Position numbers and translations under genes: made by a program
DNA from: Paramagnetospirillum magneticum AMB-1
GTDB taxonomy: Bacteria > Pseudomonadota > Alphaproteobacteria > Rhodospirillales > Magnetospirillaceae
Reading direction: 5' to 3'
NCBI RefSeq assembly: GCF_000009985.1
Contig: NC_007626.1
Location: 2,659,943 to 2,723,942 of the forward strand
DNA: 64,000 bases
Notes under the pieces: generated by a model
What the model saw: only the letters and a program-made list of their open reading frames with translations
The model's database searches: none
What the model was told of the DNA's origin: nothing
Part shown: positions 8,976 to 17,166 of the stretch, in pieces
Numbering within the stretch: the first letter of the stretch is position 1
How the letters are laid out: every line of letters starts with the position of its first letter

Positions 8976-10133
8976 TCACGAAAACAGCCGCTTCACCATA
9001 TCCCAAACCGGCAGCGACACAAGGTCGTTGCGGGTGGCAAAGACCATCAAGGCCAATACCAGAAACAACCCGATTCGGAAACCATATTCTTGGGCCTTCT
9101 CCCCCAGGGGGCGGCCAAGAATGGCTTCGAATGCATAAAACATTAAATGGCCGCCATCGAGGATTGGGATAGGGAAAAGATTAATCAGGCCAAGATTGAG
9201 CGACAGCAGGATGGTGTAGAAGACTACGCTGGCCAAGCCCAGTTGTGCCGCCTCCCCTGCCCCCTTGGCGATTCGGATCGGACCGCCCAGTTCGTCGGTG
9301 TCGCGAGTGCCGTTGACCATCTGGCCGATGCCGATGAAGGTGGACCGCACCATGTTCTCTGTTTCGGCCAAGGCCTCGCCCAGGGCCGAAATCGGACCGT
9401 GACGAACGATGACCGTGCTGGCGGGATCGGCGGAAATACCCAGAACCGGTACTTTCTCCATGTCGCCGAACACACCCTTGCGCTGGATGATCCGGGGGCG
9501 GGCCGAGACATCGAACGCCTTGTCCCCGCGGGCCACCGAAAGCGAAAGCTCGTTCTCGATCTCCAGGCGCACCATGCGCTGGATATCCTGAAAGCGCTCC
9601 ACGGCGCGTCCGTTGATGGCGGTAATGCGGTCACCGGCTTTCAGTCCAGCCGCTTCGGCGGCGGTCCCGGGGTGAACCATGCCGATCACCGGCTGGGTTA
9701 CCGGCTGGCCAAGCACCATGAACATGCCGGCCAATCCGAGAATGGCGAACAGGAAATTGGCCGCCGGTCCCGCCACCACGATGGCGGCCCGCTGACCCAC
9801 CCGCTTGTGGCAGAAGGCCTGCGCCCTTTCCTCGGCGGTCATGGGCTGGTCGCTGGCCGTCGCCGAGGCCGCGTCGGCATCGCCGAACATCTTGACGTAG
9901 CCCCCCAGGGGCAGCAGACCGATCCGCCAGCGGGTGCCGTCGGCGGCAACCCGTCCCCAGACCTCGGGTCCGAACCCGATGGAGAAGACCTCGACCTTGA
10001 CGCCGTTCCAGCGGGCGATGAGGAAGTGCCCCAATTCATGGACGAACACCACCACGGTCAGGATGACCAGGAAGATGACCACGTAGTACCAGACGCCGTG
10101 CAGGACGCTGTTGAGCAGGCTGGCGAGATCCAT
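8976..10133 (-). CDS. rseP: Site-2 intramembrane metalloprotease RseP (EcfE/MmpA)
   Basis: Membrane zinc protease that cleaves transmembrane anti-sigma factors or signal peptides. The 385-residue protein has the zinc motif HELGH (H32, E33, H36) in the first membrane segment, a PDZ domain at about 120-200 (IGMVHPGTAAEAAGLKAGD), and the C-terminal LDGGH motif (around 335) that gives the third ligand, followed by a last membrane helix. Only one clear PDZ domain is seen. It starts 3 bp after dxr ends. Confidence 0.95.
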   Translation of the reverse strand: MDLASLLNSVLHGVWYYVVIFLVILTVVVFVHELGHFLIARWNGVKVEVFSIGFGPEVWGRVAADGTRWRIGLLPLGGYVKMFGDADAASATASDQPMTAEERAQAFCHKRVGQRAAIVVAGPAANFLFAILGLAGMFMVLGQPVTQPVIGMVHPGTAAEAAGLKAGDRITAINGRAVERFQDIQRMVRLEIENELSLSVARGDKAFDVSARPRIIQRKGVFGDMEKVPVLGISADPASTVIVRHGPISALGEALAETENMVRSTFIGIGQMVNGTRDTDELGGPIRIAKGAGEAAQLGLASVVFYTILLSLNLGLINLFPIPILDGGHLMFYAFEAILGRPLGEKAQEYGFRIGLFLVLALMVFATRNDLVSLPVWDMVKRLFS

Positions 10134-10136
10134 GAC

Positions 10137-11300
10137 CTAGCGGCCACCGTCGATGAGGGCCGAGACGAAGCGGCGCGCCTCGGCATCCTGGGCCAGAACG
10201 TCGTCGATGCAGGTCAGCTCGCAGTGGCTCACCCCCGCCACGGTCCGCTCCACCAGGGAGGCGATATCAAGGAAGCCGATGCGCCGCCCAAGGAAGGCCG
10301 CCACGGCCACCTCGTTGGCGGCGTTCATCACCGCGGCGGCGGAACCGCCCGCCCTCAGGGCCTCGCGCGCCAGGCGCAGCGAGGGGAAGCGCACGGGGTC
10401 CGGCGCCTCGAAGGTCAAGGTGGCGATGGCCGCCAGGTCCAGCTTCGGCACAGGCGCCTCCATGCGGTTAGGCCAGCCGAGCGCGTAGGCGATGGGCGTG
10501 CGCATGTCGGGAGAGCCCAACTGGGCCAGCACCGAGCCGTCCACATAGGCCACCAGCGAATGGATCACCGATTGGGGATGAACGACGATGTCGATCTTGT
10601 CCTCGGGCATGTCGAACAGGTGGTGGGCCTCGATCAGTTCAAGCCCCTTGTTGAACATGGAGGCGGAATCCACCGAGATCTTGGCGCCCATGGACCAGTT
10701 GGGATGGGCCACCGCCTGCTCGGGTGTCACGTCGGCCATGAATTCGCGGGTCTTGGTTCGGAACGGACCGCCCGAAGCGGTCAGGATGATCTTGTCGATC
10801 TTATCGTGCTGGTCGGCCTCGAAGACCTGGAAGATGGCGGAGTGCTCGGAATCCACCGGCAGCAGGGTGGCGCCGTGCTTTTCCACCTCCGCCATCATCA
10901 GCTGACCGGCGCAGACCAGACATTCCTTGTTGGCCAACCCCACCACGGCGCCGCGGCGTACTGCGGCCAAAGTGGGGGCCAGGCCGGCGGCGCCGACAAT
11001 GGCGGCCATGACCCAGTCGGCGGGCCGTTCGGCAGCGGCAACCACGGCCTGGGCGCCGGCGGCGACCTCGATGCCGGTACCGGCCAGGGCGGACTTCAGG
11101 GCGCCATAGGCGCTCTCATCGGCCACTACGGCCAGCTTGGCCTGCAGCTTCCGCGCCTGTTCGGCCAGAATGTCGACCCGCGAGTTGGCGACCAGAGCCT
11201 CGACGCGATAAAGATCGGGATTCCGTTCGACCAGATCCACCGTGTTGCAGCCGATGGACCCCGTCGAGCCCAGGATGGTGACGCCGCGCCGACCGCTCAT
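10137..11300 (-). CDS. dxr: 1-deoxy-D-xylulose-5-phosphate reductoisomerase
   Basis: Committed step of the MEP isoprenoid pathway, making 2-C-methylerythritol 4-phosphate with NADPH. The 387-residue protein begins with a Rossmann motif (TILGSTGSIGCNT), and has LPVDSEHSAIFQ and ILTASGGPFR, the metal- and substrate-binding region of Dxr. Its product feeds the undecaprenyl carrier made by UppS, encoded just upstream, and hopanoid precursors made by genes near 31 kb. Confidence 0.97.
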   Translation of the reverse strand: MSGRRGVTILGSTGSIGCNTVDLVERNPDLYRVEALVANSRVDILAEQARKLQAKLAVVADESAYGALKSALAGTGIEVAAGAQAVVAAAERPADWVMAAIVGAAGLAPTLAAVRRGAVVGLANKECLVCAGQLMMAEVEKHGATLLPVDSEHSAIFQVFEADQHDKIDKIILTASGGPFRTKTREFMADVTPEQAVAHPNWSMGAKISVDSASMFNKGLELIEAHHLFDMPEDKIDIVVHPQSVIHSLVAYVDGSVLAQLGSPDMRTPIAYALGWPNRMEAPVPKLDLAAIATLTFEAPDPVRFPSLRLAREALRAGGSAAAVMNAANEVAVAAFLGRRIGFLDIASLVERTVAGVSHCELTCIDDVLAQDAEARRFVSALIDGGR

Positions 11301-11310
11301 GGTATTTCCT

Positions 11311-12099
11311 TCATTGCCAGTCCAGGACCGTCTTGCCGGTCGCCAGAGATAGTGCCGCCACCGCCAGGGCGGCGGTCAACAGGCCGTCGACGCGATCCAG
11401 CACGCCGCCATGGCCCGGAATGATATTGCTTGAGTCCTTGACGTTGCAACGCCGCTTAATCCAGGACTCGAACAGATCGCCGATCTGTGCAACCACCGCC
11501 ACTATGGCGCCGGCGGCGAAGACCGCCAGTCCGGCGGCGGCTCCCACGGCCAGGGCGACCAGCAAGGCCGCCAGCCCCGCCGAGATCATGCCGCCGATCA
11601 GTCCAGCCCAGGTTTTCTTGGGGCTGACCAGGGGCAGCAATTTGGGGCCGCCGATCAGACGACCGAAGGCATAGGCTCCGATATCGGTGGACCACACCAC
11701 CAGCAGCAGCCACCAGATCACCGCATTTCCAACGGTCGGGTCGCCCCGCAGCCAGACCAGCGCCACCGAGGGGACACCGCCATAGATGGCGCCGAAGGCC
11801 GCCCACCCCCGCCCGGAGCGGTCACCGCCCGCCAGTGCCGACGAAACCACCGCCGCCAGCGCGGCCAGGGCCAATCCCATCTCCGGTCGCGACACCGCCA
11901 GCAGCGCCGCGGCGGAACAGCCGAGAGCGGCGACCTTGCCCGACAAGGTGAAGGCGCCATTCAGCATGCGGTGCCATTCCCAGCACATCAGGGCGGCGCA
12001 CAGGGCGATCAGGGCGCCGAAGGCGTAGCCGCCGGCCCAGGCGGCCAGCAGCGCGGGCGGAGCCATTACCAGGGCGGACAGGGCGCGGGTTTTCAGCAC
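11311..12099 (-). CDS. cdsA: Phosphatidate cytidylyltransferase
   Basis: Makes CDP-diacylglycerol from phosphatidate and CTP in the inner membrane, the branch point of phospholipid synthesis. About eight hydrophobic segments are visible and the C-terminal signature KKTWAG ... DSSNIIPGHGGVLDRVDGLL is intact. I chose the GTG at 12099, giving 262 residues and an AGG-containing ribosome binding site at the end of uppS; the longer frame starting at 12234 would read through a non-homologous arginine-rich stretch inside uppS. Confidence 0.93.
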   Translation of the reverse strand: MLKTRALSALVMAPPALLAAWAGGYAFGALIALCAALMCWEWHRMLNGAFTLSGKVAALGCSAAALLAVSRPEMGLALAALAAVVSSALAGGDRSGRGWAAFGAIYGGVPSVALVWLRGDPTVGNAVIWWLLLVVWSTDIGAYAFGRLIGGPKLLPLVSPKKTWAGLIGGMISAGLAALLVALAVGAAAGLAVFAAGAIVAVVAQIGDLFESWIKRRCNVKDSSNIIPGHGGVLDRVDGLLTAALAVAALSLATGKTVLDWQ

Positions 12100-12107
12100 T
12101 ACACGGG

Positions 12108-12839
12108 CTACCTGGCCGTACCGAAACGGCGGTCGCGACCCTGGAAGTCGCGAATGGCGGCCTCCAACTCGGGCCGCCCGAAGTCTGGCCACAGCGTATC
12201 CATGAACACCAGCTCGGCATAGGCGCCCTGCCACAGCAGGAAGTTGCTGATGCGCTGTTCGCCGCTGGTCCGGATAATCATGTCGGGATCGGGAATTCCC
12301 GCCGTGGACAGTCGGGCGTCGATGGCGTCCTCGTCAACGGCATCAGGAGAAAGACGTCCTGCGGCCACATCGCGGGCCAGAGCCCGGGCAGCCTCGACGA
12401 TCTCCTGCCGCCCGCCATAGGACAGGGCCAGCAACAAGGTCAGGGCGGTATTGCCGGCGGTCTTGGCCTCGGATTCCTCGATCAGGCGGACGATATCGGC
12501 GCCCAGGCGGCTCCGGTCGCCGATGACCTTGAGACGAATGCCGTTCTTATGGAGGTTGTTGACCTCATTGCGCAGGTACAGGCGCAGCAGCCCCATCAGG
12601 TCAGTGACCTCGCCCGCCGGGCGCTTCCAGTTTTCCGAGGAAAAGGCATAAAGGGTCAGGTAGGAGACGCCCATCTCCCGTGCGGCCTCGACGGTGCGGC
12701 GAACCGCCTCGGCGCCACGCTTGTGGCCGGCGGTGCGCGGCAGCCCGCGTGCCTTGGCCCAGCGCCCGTTGCCATCCATGATGATGGCCACGTGCACCGG
12801 CGGCGGCGGCTGGTCGGCGGGGGAAAGCATGGGCTCCAT
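12108..12839 (-). CDS. uppS: Isoprenyl transferase (undecaprenyl diphosphate synthase)
   Basis: cis-Prenyltransferase that extends farnesyl diphosphate to the C55 carrier for peptidoglycan and O-antigen. Signature HVAIIMDGNGRWAKARG near the N-terminus (catalytic Asp in MDGNGRW), YAFSSENWKRP in the middle and the C-terminal RTSGEQRISNFLLWQ. The ATG at 12839 (243 residues) follows a GAGGAGGCGAGGA Shine-Dalgarno stretch; a TTG at 12860 overlapping the frr stop is the alternative. Product names in this family depend on chain length, which sequence alone does not fix. Confidence 0.95.
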   Translation of the reverse strand: MEPMLSPADQPPPPVHVAIIMDGNGRWAKARGLPRTAGHKRGAEAVRRTVEAAREMGVSYLTLYAFSSENWKRPAGEVTDLMGLLRLYLRNEVNNLHKNGIRLKVIGDRSRLGADIVRLIEESEAKTAGNTALTLLLALSYGGRQEIVEAARALARDVAAGRLSPDAVDEDAIDARLSTAGIPDPDMIIRTSGEQRISNFLLWQGAYAELVFMDTLWPDFGRPELEAAIRDFQGRDRRFGTAR

Positions 12840-12856
12840 ACCGGGTCCTCGCCTCC

Positions 12857-13429
12857 TCAAACCTGCATGATTTCCTTTTCCTTGTGACCCAAGGCCTCGT
12901 CGATCTTCTTGATGGTCTCGTCGGTGATGGCCTGGATCTCTTTTTCGTGCTTCTTGATCTCGTCCTCGGAGATGTGGCCGTCCTTTTCCATCTTCTTCAA
13001 GGTGTCCATGCCGTCACGGCGCACGTTGCGCACGGAGATGCGGGCCTGTTCGGAGTACTTGCCGGCCACCTTCTGCAGCTCCTTGCGGCGCTCCTCGTTC
13101 AGCGGCGGAATCGGCACGCGGATCATCTGGCCGTCGGCCTGGGGATTGAGACCGAGACCGGCATTGGCGATAGCCTTTTCCACGGCCTTGACCTGGGACT
13201 TGTCCCACACCTGGACGGTCAGCATGCGCGGCTCGGGAACACCGACGGTGCCACACTGGCTGAGCGGCATGGTCTGGCCATAGGCCTCGACCACGACCGG
13301 GTCCAGCAGGTTGATGGAGGCACGGCCCGAGCGCAGGCCCGAGAATTCCTTCTTCAGCACCTCGACGGCACTGTCCATGCGCCGGGTGATGTCCTTCTTG
13401 AGGTCGTTCCAGTTGGTCGGAGCGGACAC
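12857..13429 (-). CDS. frr: Ribosome recycling factor
   Basis: Splits post-termination ribosomes together with EF-G. The 190-residue protein has the three-helix bundle and small beta domain of RRF, including the N-terminal [21 protein letters not shown] and the C-terminal [13 protein letters not shown] segment. Between pyrH and uppS as in many bacteria. Confidence 0.97.
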
Positions 13430-13451
13430 GATCGACTCCCCTTAAGGCTTA

Positions 13452-14174
13452 TTAGTCGTTGGCGATGATGGTGAACAGGCCGCGTCCCGAGACCGTTTCG
13501 GCGAAGGCGCCGGGCCGGTGCAGGTCGAACACCACGATGGGAACTTTGTTCTCGCGACACAAGGCGATGGCGGAGGTGTCCATCACGGCTAGGTCGCGGG
13601 CCAGAACCTCGTTGAAGGTCAGGCGGTCATAGCGGACCGCGTCCTTGACCTTCTTGGGGTCGGCGGAATACACGCCATCCACCTGGGTGGCCTTCAAAAG
13701 GGCGTCACAGCCCATTTCGACGGCGCGAAGCGCGGCGGCGGTATCGGTGGTGAAGAACGGATTGCCGGTTCCGGCGGCGAAAATCACCACCCTGCCCTTT
13801 TCCAGATGACGGATGGCGCGGCGGCGGATGAAGGCCTCGCACACGGTCGGCATGACGATGGCCGACTGCACGCGGGTCTCGACGCCCACCTTCTCCAGGG
13901 CATTCTGCACCGACAGCGCGTTGATGACGGTGGCCAGCATGCCCATGTTGTCGGCCGCGGCCCGCTCCATGCCGGACGAGGCGCCCGATACGCCACGGAA
14001 GATATTACCGCCGCCGATGACCACGCAGACCTCGACGCCGAGGTCGCGGACGGACTTCACCTCGCGAGCGATGCGATCGACGGTCTCGGGATCAAGTCCA
14101 TACTCCCGCGTTCCCATCAGGCCTTCGCCCGAAATCTTGAGGAGAACGCGGCGGAATTTGGCGTCGCTGGCCAT
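13452..14174 (-). CDS. pyrH: Uridylate kinase
   Basis: Phosphorylates UMP to UDP; amino-acid-kinase fold. The ATG at 14174 (240 residues) follows a GAGGGAGC ribosome binding site. Conserved elements are RVLLKISGEGLMG at the N-terminus (phosphate loop), VVIGGGNIFRG, and the acceptor-binding region DTAAALRAVEMGCDALLKAT. Separated from tsf by a strong terminator, so it probably heads its own transcription unit with frr and the following lipid genes. Confidence 0.97.
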   Translation of the reverse strand: MASDAKFRRVLLKISGEGLMGTREYGLDPETVDRIAREVKSVRDLGVEVCVVIGGGNIFRGVSGASSGMERAAADNMGMLATVINALSVQNALEKVGVETRVQSAIVMPTVCEAFIRRRAIRHLEKGRVVIFAAGTGNPFFTTDTAAALRAVEMGCDALLKATQVDGVYSADPKKVKDAVRYDRLTFNEVLARDLAVMDTSAIALCRENKVPIVVFDLHRPGAFAETVSGRGLFTIIAND

Positions 14175-14270
14175 GGGCTCCCTCGAATTGGAAAGTTTTG
14201 CCAAGATGCTTGGCGCGGGCGGCGGCGATCATACACCATTCCACCCGCCTGTCTCCCCCCTTGTGGAGAG

Positions 14271-14307
14271 AAAAAAGGCCGCCCCTTCCGTCAGGAAGGA
14301 GCGGCCC
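14271..14307 (-). terminator. Rho-independent terminator after tsf
   Basis: Read on the minus strand, a 13-bp stem (GGCCGCTCCTTCC with GGAAGGGGCGGCC, one G-U pair) and 4-nt loop is followed directly by six T residues. It sits in the 151-bp gap between the tsf stop and pyrH start and should end the rpsB-tsf transcript. The rest of this gap (14175-14270) is the likely pyrH promoter region; I see no convincing -35/-10 pair there. Confidence 0.85.
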
Positions 14308-14325
14308 TCATTGCGGACCGGAAGG

Positions 14326-15264
14326 TCAGCCGGCCGGGCGGGTGCCAGCCTGAGCCGCCACTTCGGCGGCGAAGTCGCTGACTTCCTTCTCGATGCCCTC
14401 GCCCAGGGCGAAGCGGGCGAAACCGGCCAGCTTGACCGGCGCGCCGATCTCCTTGCCCAGGTTCTCGAGCACCTTGGAGATCTTGTTCTCCTGGTCGATG
14501 ACGAAAACCTGCTCGGACAGGCAGACTTCCTCGTAGTACTTGCGGATGCGGCCTTCGACCATCTTCTCGATGACGGCGGCGGGCTTGCCCGAAGCCTGGG
14601 CCTGCTCGGTCAGCACGTTGCGCTCGCGATCGAGAGCGCTGGTGTCGACCACCGACGGGTCCAGGAACAGCGGGTTGGCGGCGGCCACGTGCATGGCGAT
14701 CTGCTTGCCCACTTCGTTCAGGCGATCCACGTTGCCGGTGGACTCGAGAGCCACCAGGCAGCCGATCTTGCCCAGGCCGGGAGCGATGGCGGTGTGAACA
14801 TAGGAAGCGACCACGCCGGCCGACACTTCCAGGCGCACGGCACGACGCAGCGACATGTTCTCGCCGATGGTGGCGATCAGGTGGGTCAGCTGGTCAGCGA
14901 CGTTCTTGTCGGTGCCGGGGCAGGCAGCGGCCTTGATGGCCTCCACGTCGGCGCCCTTGTCCAGCGCCACGGCGGCGACCGAGGCGACAAAGCCCTGGAA
15001 CTGGTCGTTGCGGGCGACGAAATCGGTCTCGGCATTGACTTCGACGGCCACGCCCTTGGTGCCGGCGGCGGCGATGCCCACCAGACCCTCGGCGGCAACG
15101 CGGCCAGCCTTCTTGGCGGCGGCGGCAAGGCCCTTCTTGCGCAGCCAGTCGATGGCGGCTTCGACGTCACCGGCGGTCTCGCCCAGCGCCTTCTTGCAGT
15201 CCATCATGCCGGCGCCGGTCTTCTCGCGCAGCTCCTTGACCAGCGAAGCGGTAATCTCGGCCAT
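14326..15264 (-). CDS. tsf: Translation elongation factor Ts
   Basis: Nucleotide exchange factor for EF-Tu. The 312-residue protein has the signature LREKTGAGMMDCKKAL close to the N-terminus (UBA-like domain) and the core domain motif EVNAETDFVARND. Follows rpsB after a 90-bp spacer holding a long hairpin. Confidence 0.97.
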   Translation of the reverse strand: MAEITASLVKELREKTGAGMMDCKKALGETAGDVEAAIDWLRKKGLAAAAKKAGRVAAEGLVGIAAAGTKGVAVEVNAETDFVARNDQFQGFVASVAAVALDKGADVEAIKAAACPGTDKNVADQLTHLIATIGENMSLRRAVRLEVSAGVVASYVHTAIAPGLGKIGCLVALESTGNVDRLNEVGKQIAMHVAAANPLFLDPSVVDTSALDRERNVLTEQAQASGKPAAVIEKMVEGRIRKYYEEVCLSEQVFVIDQENKISKVLENLGKEIGAPVKLAGFARFALGEGIEKEVSDFAAEVAAQAGTRPAG

Positions 15265-15308
15265 GGGTATTCCCCTCTCGACGAATGAATTGGTTGGTTC
15301 TCAAGCGA

Positions 15309-15335
15309 ATGGCGGCGACATCCGGTCGCCGCCAT
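15309..15335 (-). other. Hairpin in the rpsB-tsf spacer
   Basis: A perfect 11-bp stem (ATGGCGGCGAC, 15309-15319, with GTCGCCGCCAT, 15325-15335) around a 5-nt loop lies just past the rpsB stop. There is no T-tract after it on the minus strand, so it is more likely an attenuator, processing site or stability element that lowers tsf relative to rpsB than a full terminator. Confidence 0.6.
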
Positions 15336-15354
15336 CGCAACAGTCTGACGAAGC

Positions 15355-16155
15355 CTAGGCCTGCGGGGCGGCGGCTTCCTCGGCGGCCGCCTCGGCGACC
15401 ACTTCCGGAATCTGCTCGACCGGGGCTTCGGCCGCGGCGCCGACGTCGCCGCCGCCACGGGTGATCTCGGCCTGAATGCCGTCCAGCACGGCGCCCGACA
15501 TCAGATCGCAATAGGTCTGAATAGCGCGGATGGCGTCGTCATTGCCGGGAATCGGATAGGTGATGCCGGCCGGATCGCAATTGGAGTCGATGATCGCCAC
15601 CACCGGAATGCCCAGCTTGTTGGCTTCCTGAACGGCCAGGGCCTCCTTGTTGGTGTCGATGATGAACAGGATGTCGGGCAGGCCGCCCATGTCCTTGATG
15701 CCGCCCAGGGCGCGATCCAGCTTTTCCTTCTCGCGCGACAGGACCAGCTGCTCCTTCTTGGTCAGCCCGGCCAGGGCGCCCGAAGCCAGCTGCTCGTCCA
15801 GCTCGCGCAGACGACGGATGGAGTTGGAAATGGTCTTCCAGTTGGTCAGCATGCCGCCGAGCCAACGGTGGTTCACGAAGTACTGGCCGCAACGCTTGGC
15901 CGACTCGGCGACCACGTCGGATGCCTGGTGCTTGGTGCCGACGAACAGCACCCGGCCACCGCCGGCAGTCACGTCGCGCACGGCCTGCATGGCGCGGTGC
16001 AGCATGGGCACGCTCTGCTGCAGGTCGATGATGTGGATGCCGTTGCGGATGCCGAAGAGGTACGACGCCATCTTCGGGTTCCAGCGGCGGGTGTTGTGAC
16101 CGAAATGCACGCCGGCTTCGACGAGCTGACGCATGGTGAACGTGGGCAGAGCCAT
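15355..16155 (-). CDS. rpsB: 30S ribosomal protein S2
   Basis: Small-subunit protein bound late in assembly. From ATG 16155 it has 266 residues, with the hallmark LVEAGVHFGHNTRRWNPKM and the C-terminal core LGIPVVAIIDSNCDPAGI; a 40-residue tail rich in Ala and Glu follows, typical of alphaproteobacteria. A frame starting at 16218 would add a non-conserved leader, so it was rejected. Promoter and structured leader are upstream. Confidence 0.97.
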   Translation of the reverse strand: MALPTFTMRQLVEAGVHFGHNTRRWNPKMASYLFGIRNGIHIIDLQQSVPMLHRAMQAVRDVTAGGGRVLFVGTKHQASDVVAESAKRCGQYFVNHRWLGGMLTNWKTISNSIRRLRELDEQLASGALAGLTKKEQLVLSREKEKLDRALGGIKDMGGLPDILFIIDTNKEALAVQEANKLGIPVVAIIDSNCDPAGITYPIPGNDDAIRAIQTYCDLMSGAVLDGIQAEITRGGGDVGAAAEAPVEQIPEVVAEAAAEEAAAPQA

Positions 16156-16281
16156 TGGATAAGACCTTTGCTTCTCCGGTTGAACCTCCGCGGGTGTGGC
16201 CAGGATCTCTCCCGGCACCGGAGCGAACGAACGGCAAGAGACATGCCGTCGCCGCGATCCCGCGTGCGGATTGGTGGCGGG

Positions 16282-16310
16282 GTTCTACGCCCTTCCCCGG
16301 CCAATTGCAA
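16282..16310 (-). promoter_or_regulatory. Predicted rpsB-tsf promoter
   Basis: On the minus strand TTGCAA (16310-16305) and TAGAAC (16287-16282) are separated by exactly 17 bp. Transcription would start near 16275 and give a leader of about 120 nt before rpsB. The leader holds a 6-bp hairpin (ACGGCA/TGCCGT) and complementary CTCCGG and CCGGAG segments that could pair over about 45 nt. Confidence 0.55.
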
Positions 16311-16323
16311 GAGATGTAATGGC

Positions 16324-17166
16324 TTACCCCTTGCGGAACAAGCCGGCGCAGGCTTCGGGCAGCGGGCGGGACTGGTGATGGGGCCTGGACGGCGGCGCGG
16401 GCCAGGTGGGCCTGGCCGACCAGGACTCTAGTTCCTCGCCGCAGCCATCGCCTTCGGGCATGGGCTTTTGCCGCTCGCAATCGGGGCTGTCGGCGGGGCA
16501 CGACAGGCGCACGTGGAAATGCTCGTCATGCCCCCACCAGGGACGCAGCTTGCGCAGCCACGACCGGTCGCCATCGGCGGGAACGGCGCGGCACATGGCC
16601 TTCTTGATGGCGGGGTTGACGAAGATGCGGTCCACCTGGGGGGCGCGGGCCGCCAGTTCCAGCAGACGGGCCTGGGCCGGAGTCCAGGCATCCTCGTCGA
16701 TCTCGGTGCCGTAAACCATGGAGACGGGCTTGGGCGTCTCGATCTCGGCGCGGCTCAGGGGCTTGGCCGGCAGTCGGAACCAGATGTCAACGTCCAGACC
16801 GTTCTGATGGCTGCCGTGACCGGCGGGCATGGGGCCGCCCCGCGGCTGCGCCATGTCGCCGATCAGGAGCGGACCCGAGATCCCCTCCCCCTTCGTCGCC
16901 CTGGCGAGATCGCCCACAAAGCGGATTGTCGCTGGATGCCCCCAATGGCGGTTGCGCGACGGCCGCAGCACCTGAAACGAATGCTCGTCCTCGGCCAAGG
17001 GCACGGCGCCCTTGAGACAGCCGGCGGCGGGCGAGCCGATCACCGAAGCCGGCCCCGTGGCGGGTTGGCCGATCCCCGACCATTGCTGCTGGCCGGACTC
17101 GGCCGCCGCCGCGCCGGTCGCCAGGACCAGGGCGGCCAGCCCCATCAGACGCGCCAGGGAATGCAT
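16324..17166 (-). CDS. mepA: Penicillin-insensitive murein endopeptidase MepA
   Basis: Periplasmic zinc (LAS-family, M74) endopeptidase cutting D-Ala-meso-DAP cross-links in peptidoglycan. The 280-residue protein has a signal peptide (MHSLARLMGLAALVLATGAA, cleavage after AAA). Metal and catalytic motifs are visible: GSHQNGLDVDIWFRLP (H and D ligands) and HDEHFHVRLSCP (HxH). Six cysteines fit the disulfides of the family. Its start abuts the stop of the HD-GYP gene, so the two may be cotranscribed. Confidence 0.93.
   Translation of the reverse strand: MHSLARLMGLAALVLATGAAAAESGQQQWSGIGQPATGPASVIGSPAAGCLKGAVPLAEDEHSFQVLRPSRNRHWGHPATIRFVGDLARATKGEGISGPLLIGDMAQPRGGPMPAGHGSHQNGLDVDIWFRLPAKPLSRAEIETPKPVSMVYGTEIDEDAWTPAQARLLELAARAPQVDRIFVNPAIKKAMCRAVPADGDRSWLRKLRPWWGHDEHFHVRLSCPADSPDCERQKPMPEGDGCGEELESWSARPTWPAPPSRPHHQSRPLPEACAGLFRKG

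Noticed and set aside
9147..11423. A 758-codon plus-strand frame opposite rseP and dxr
   Set aside because: Antisense shadow with low-complexity His/Gly/Asp composition and no ribosome binding site; rseP, dxr and cdsA on the minus strand are unambiguous.
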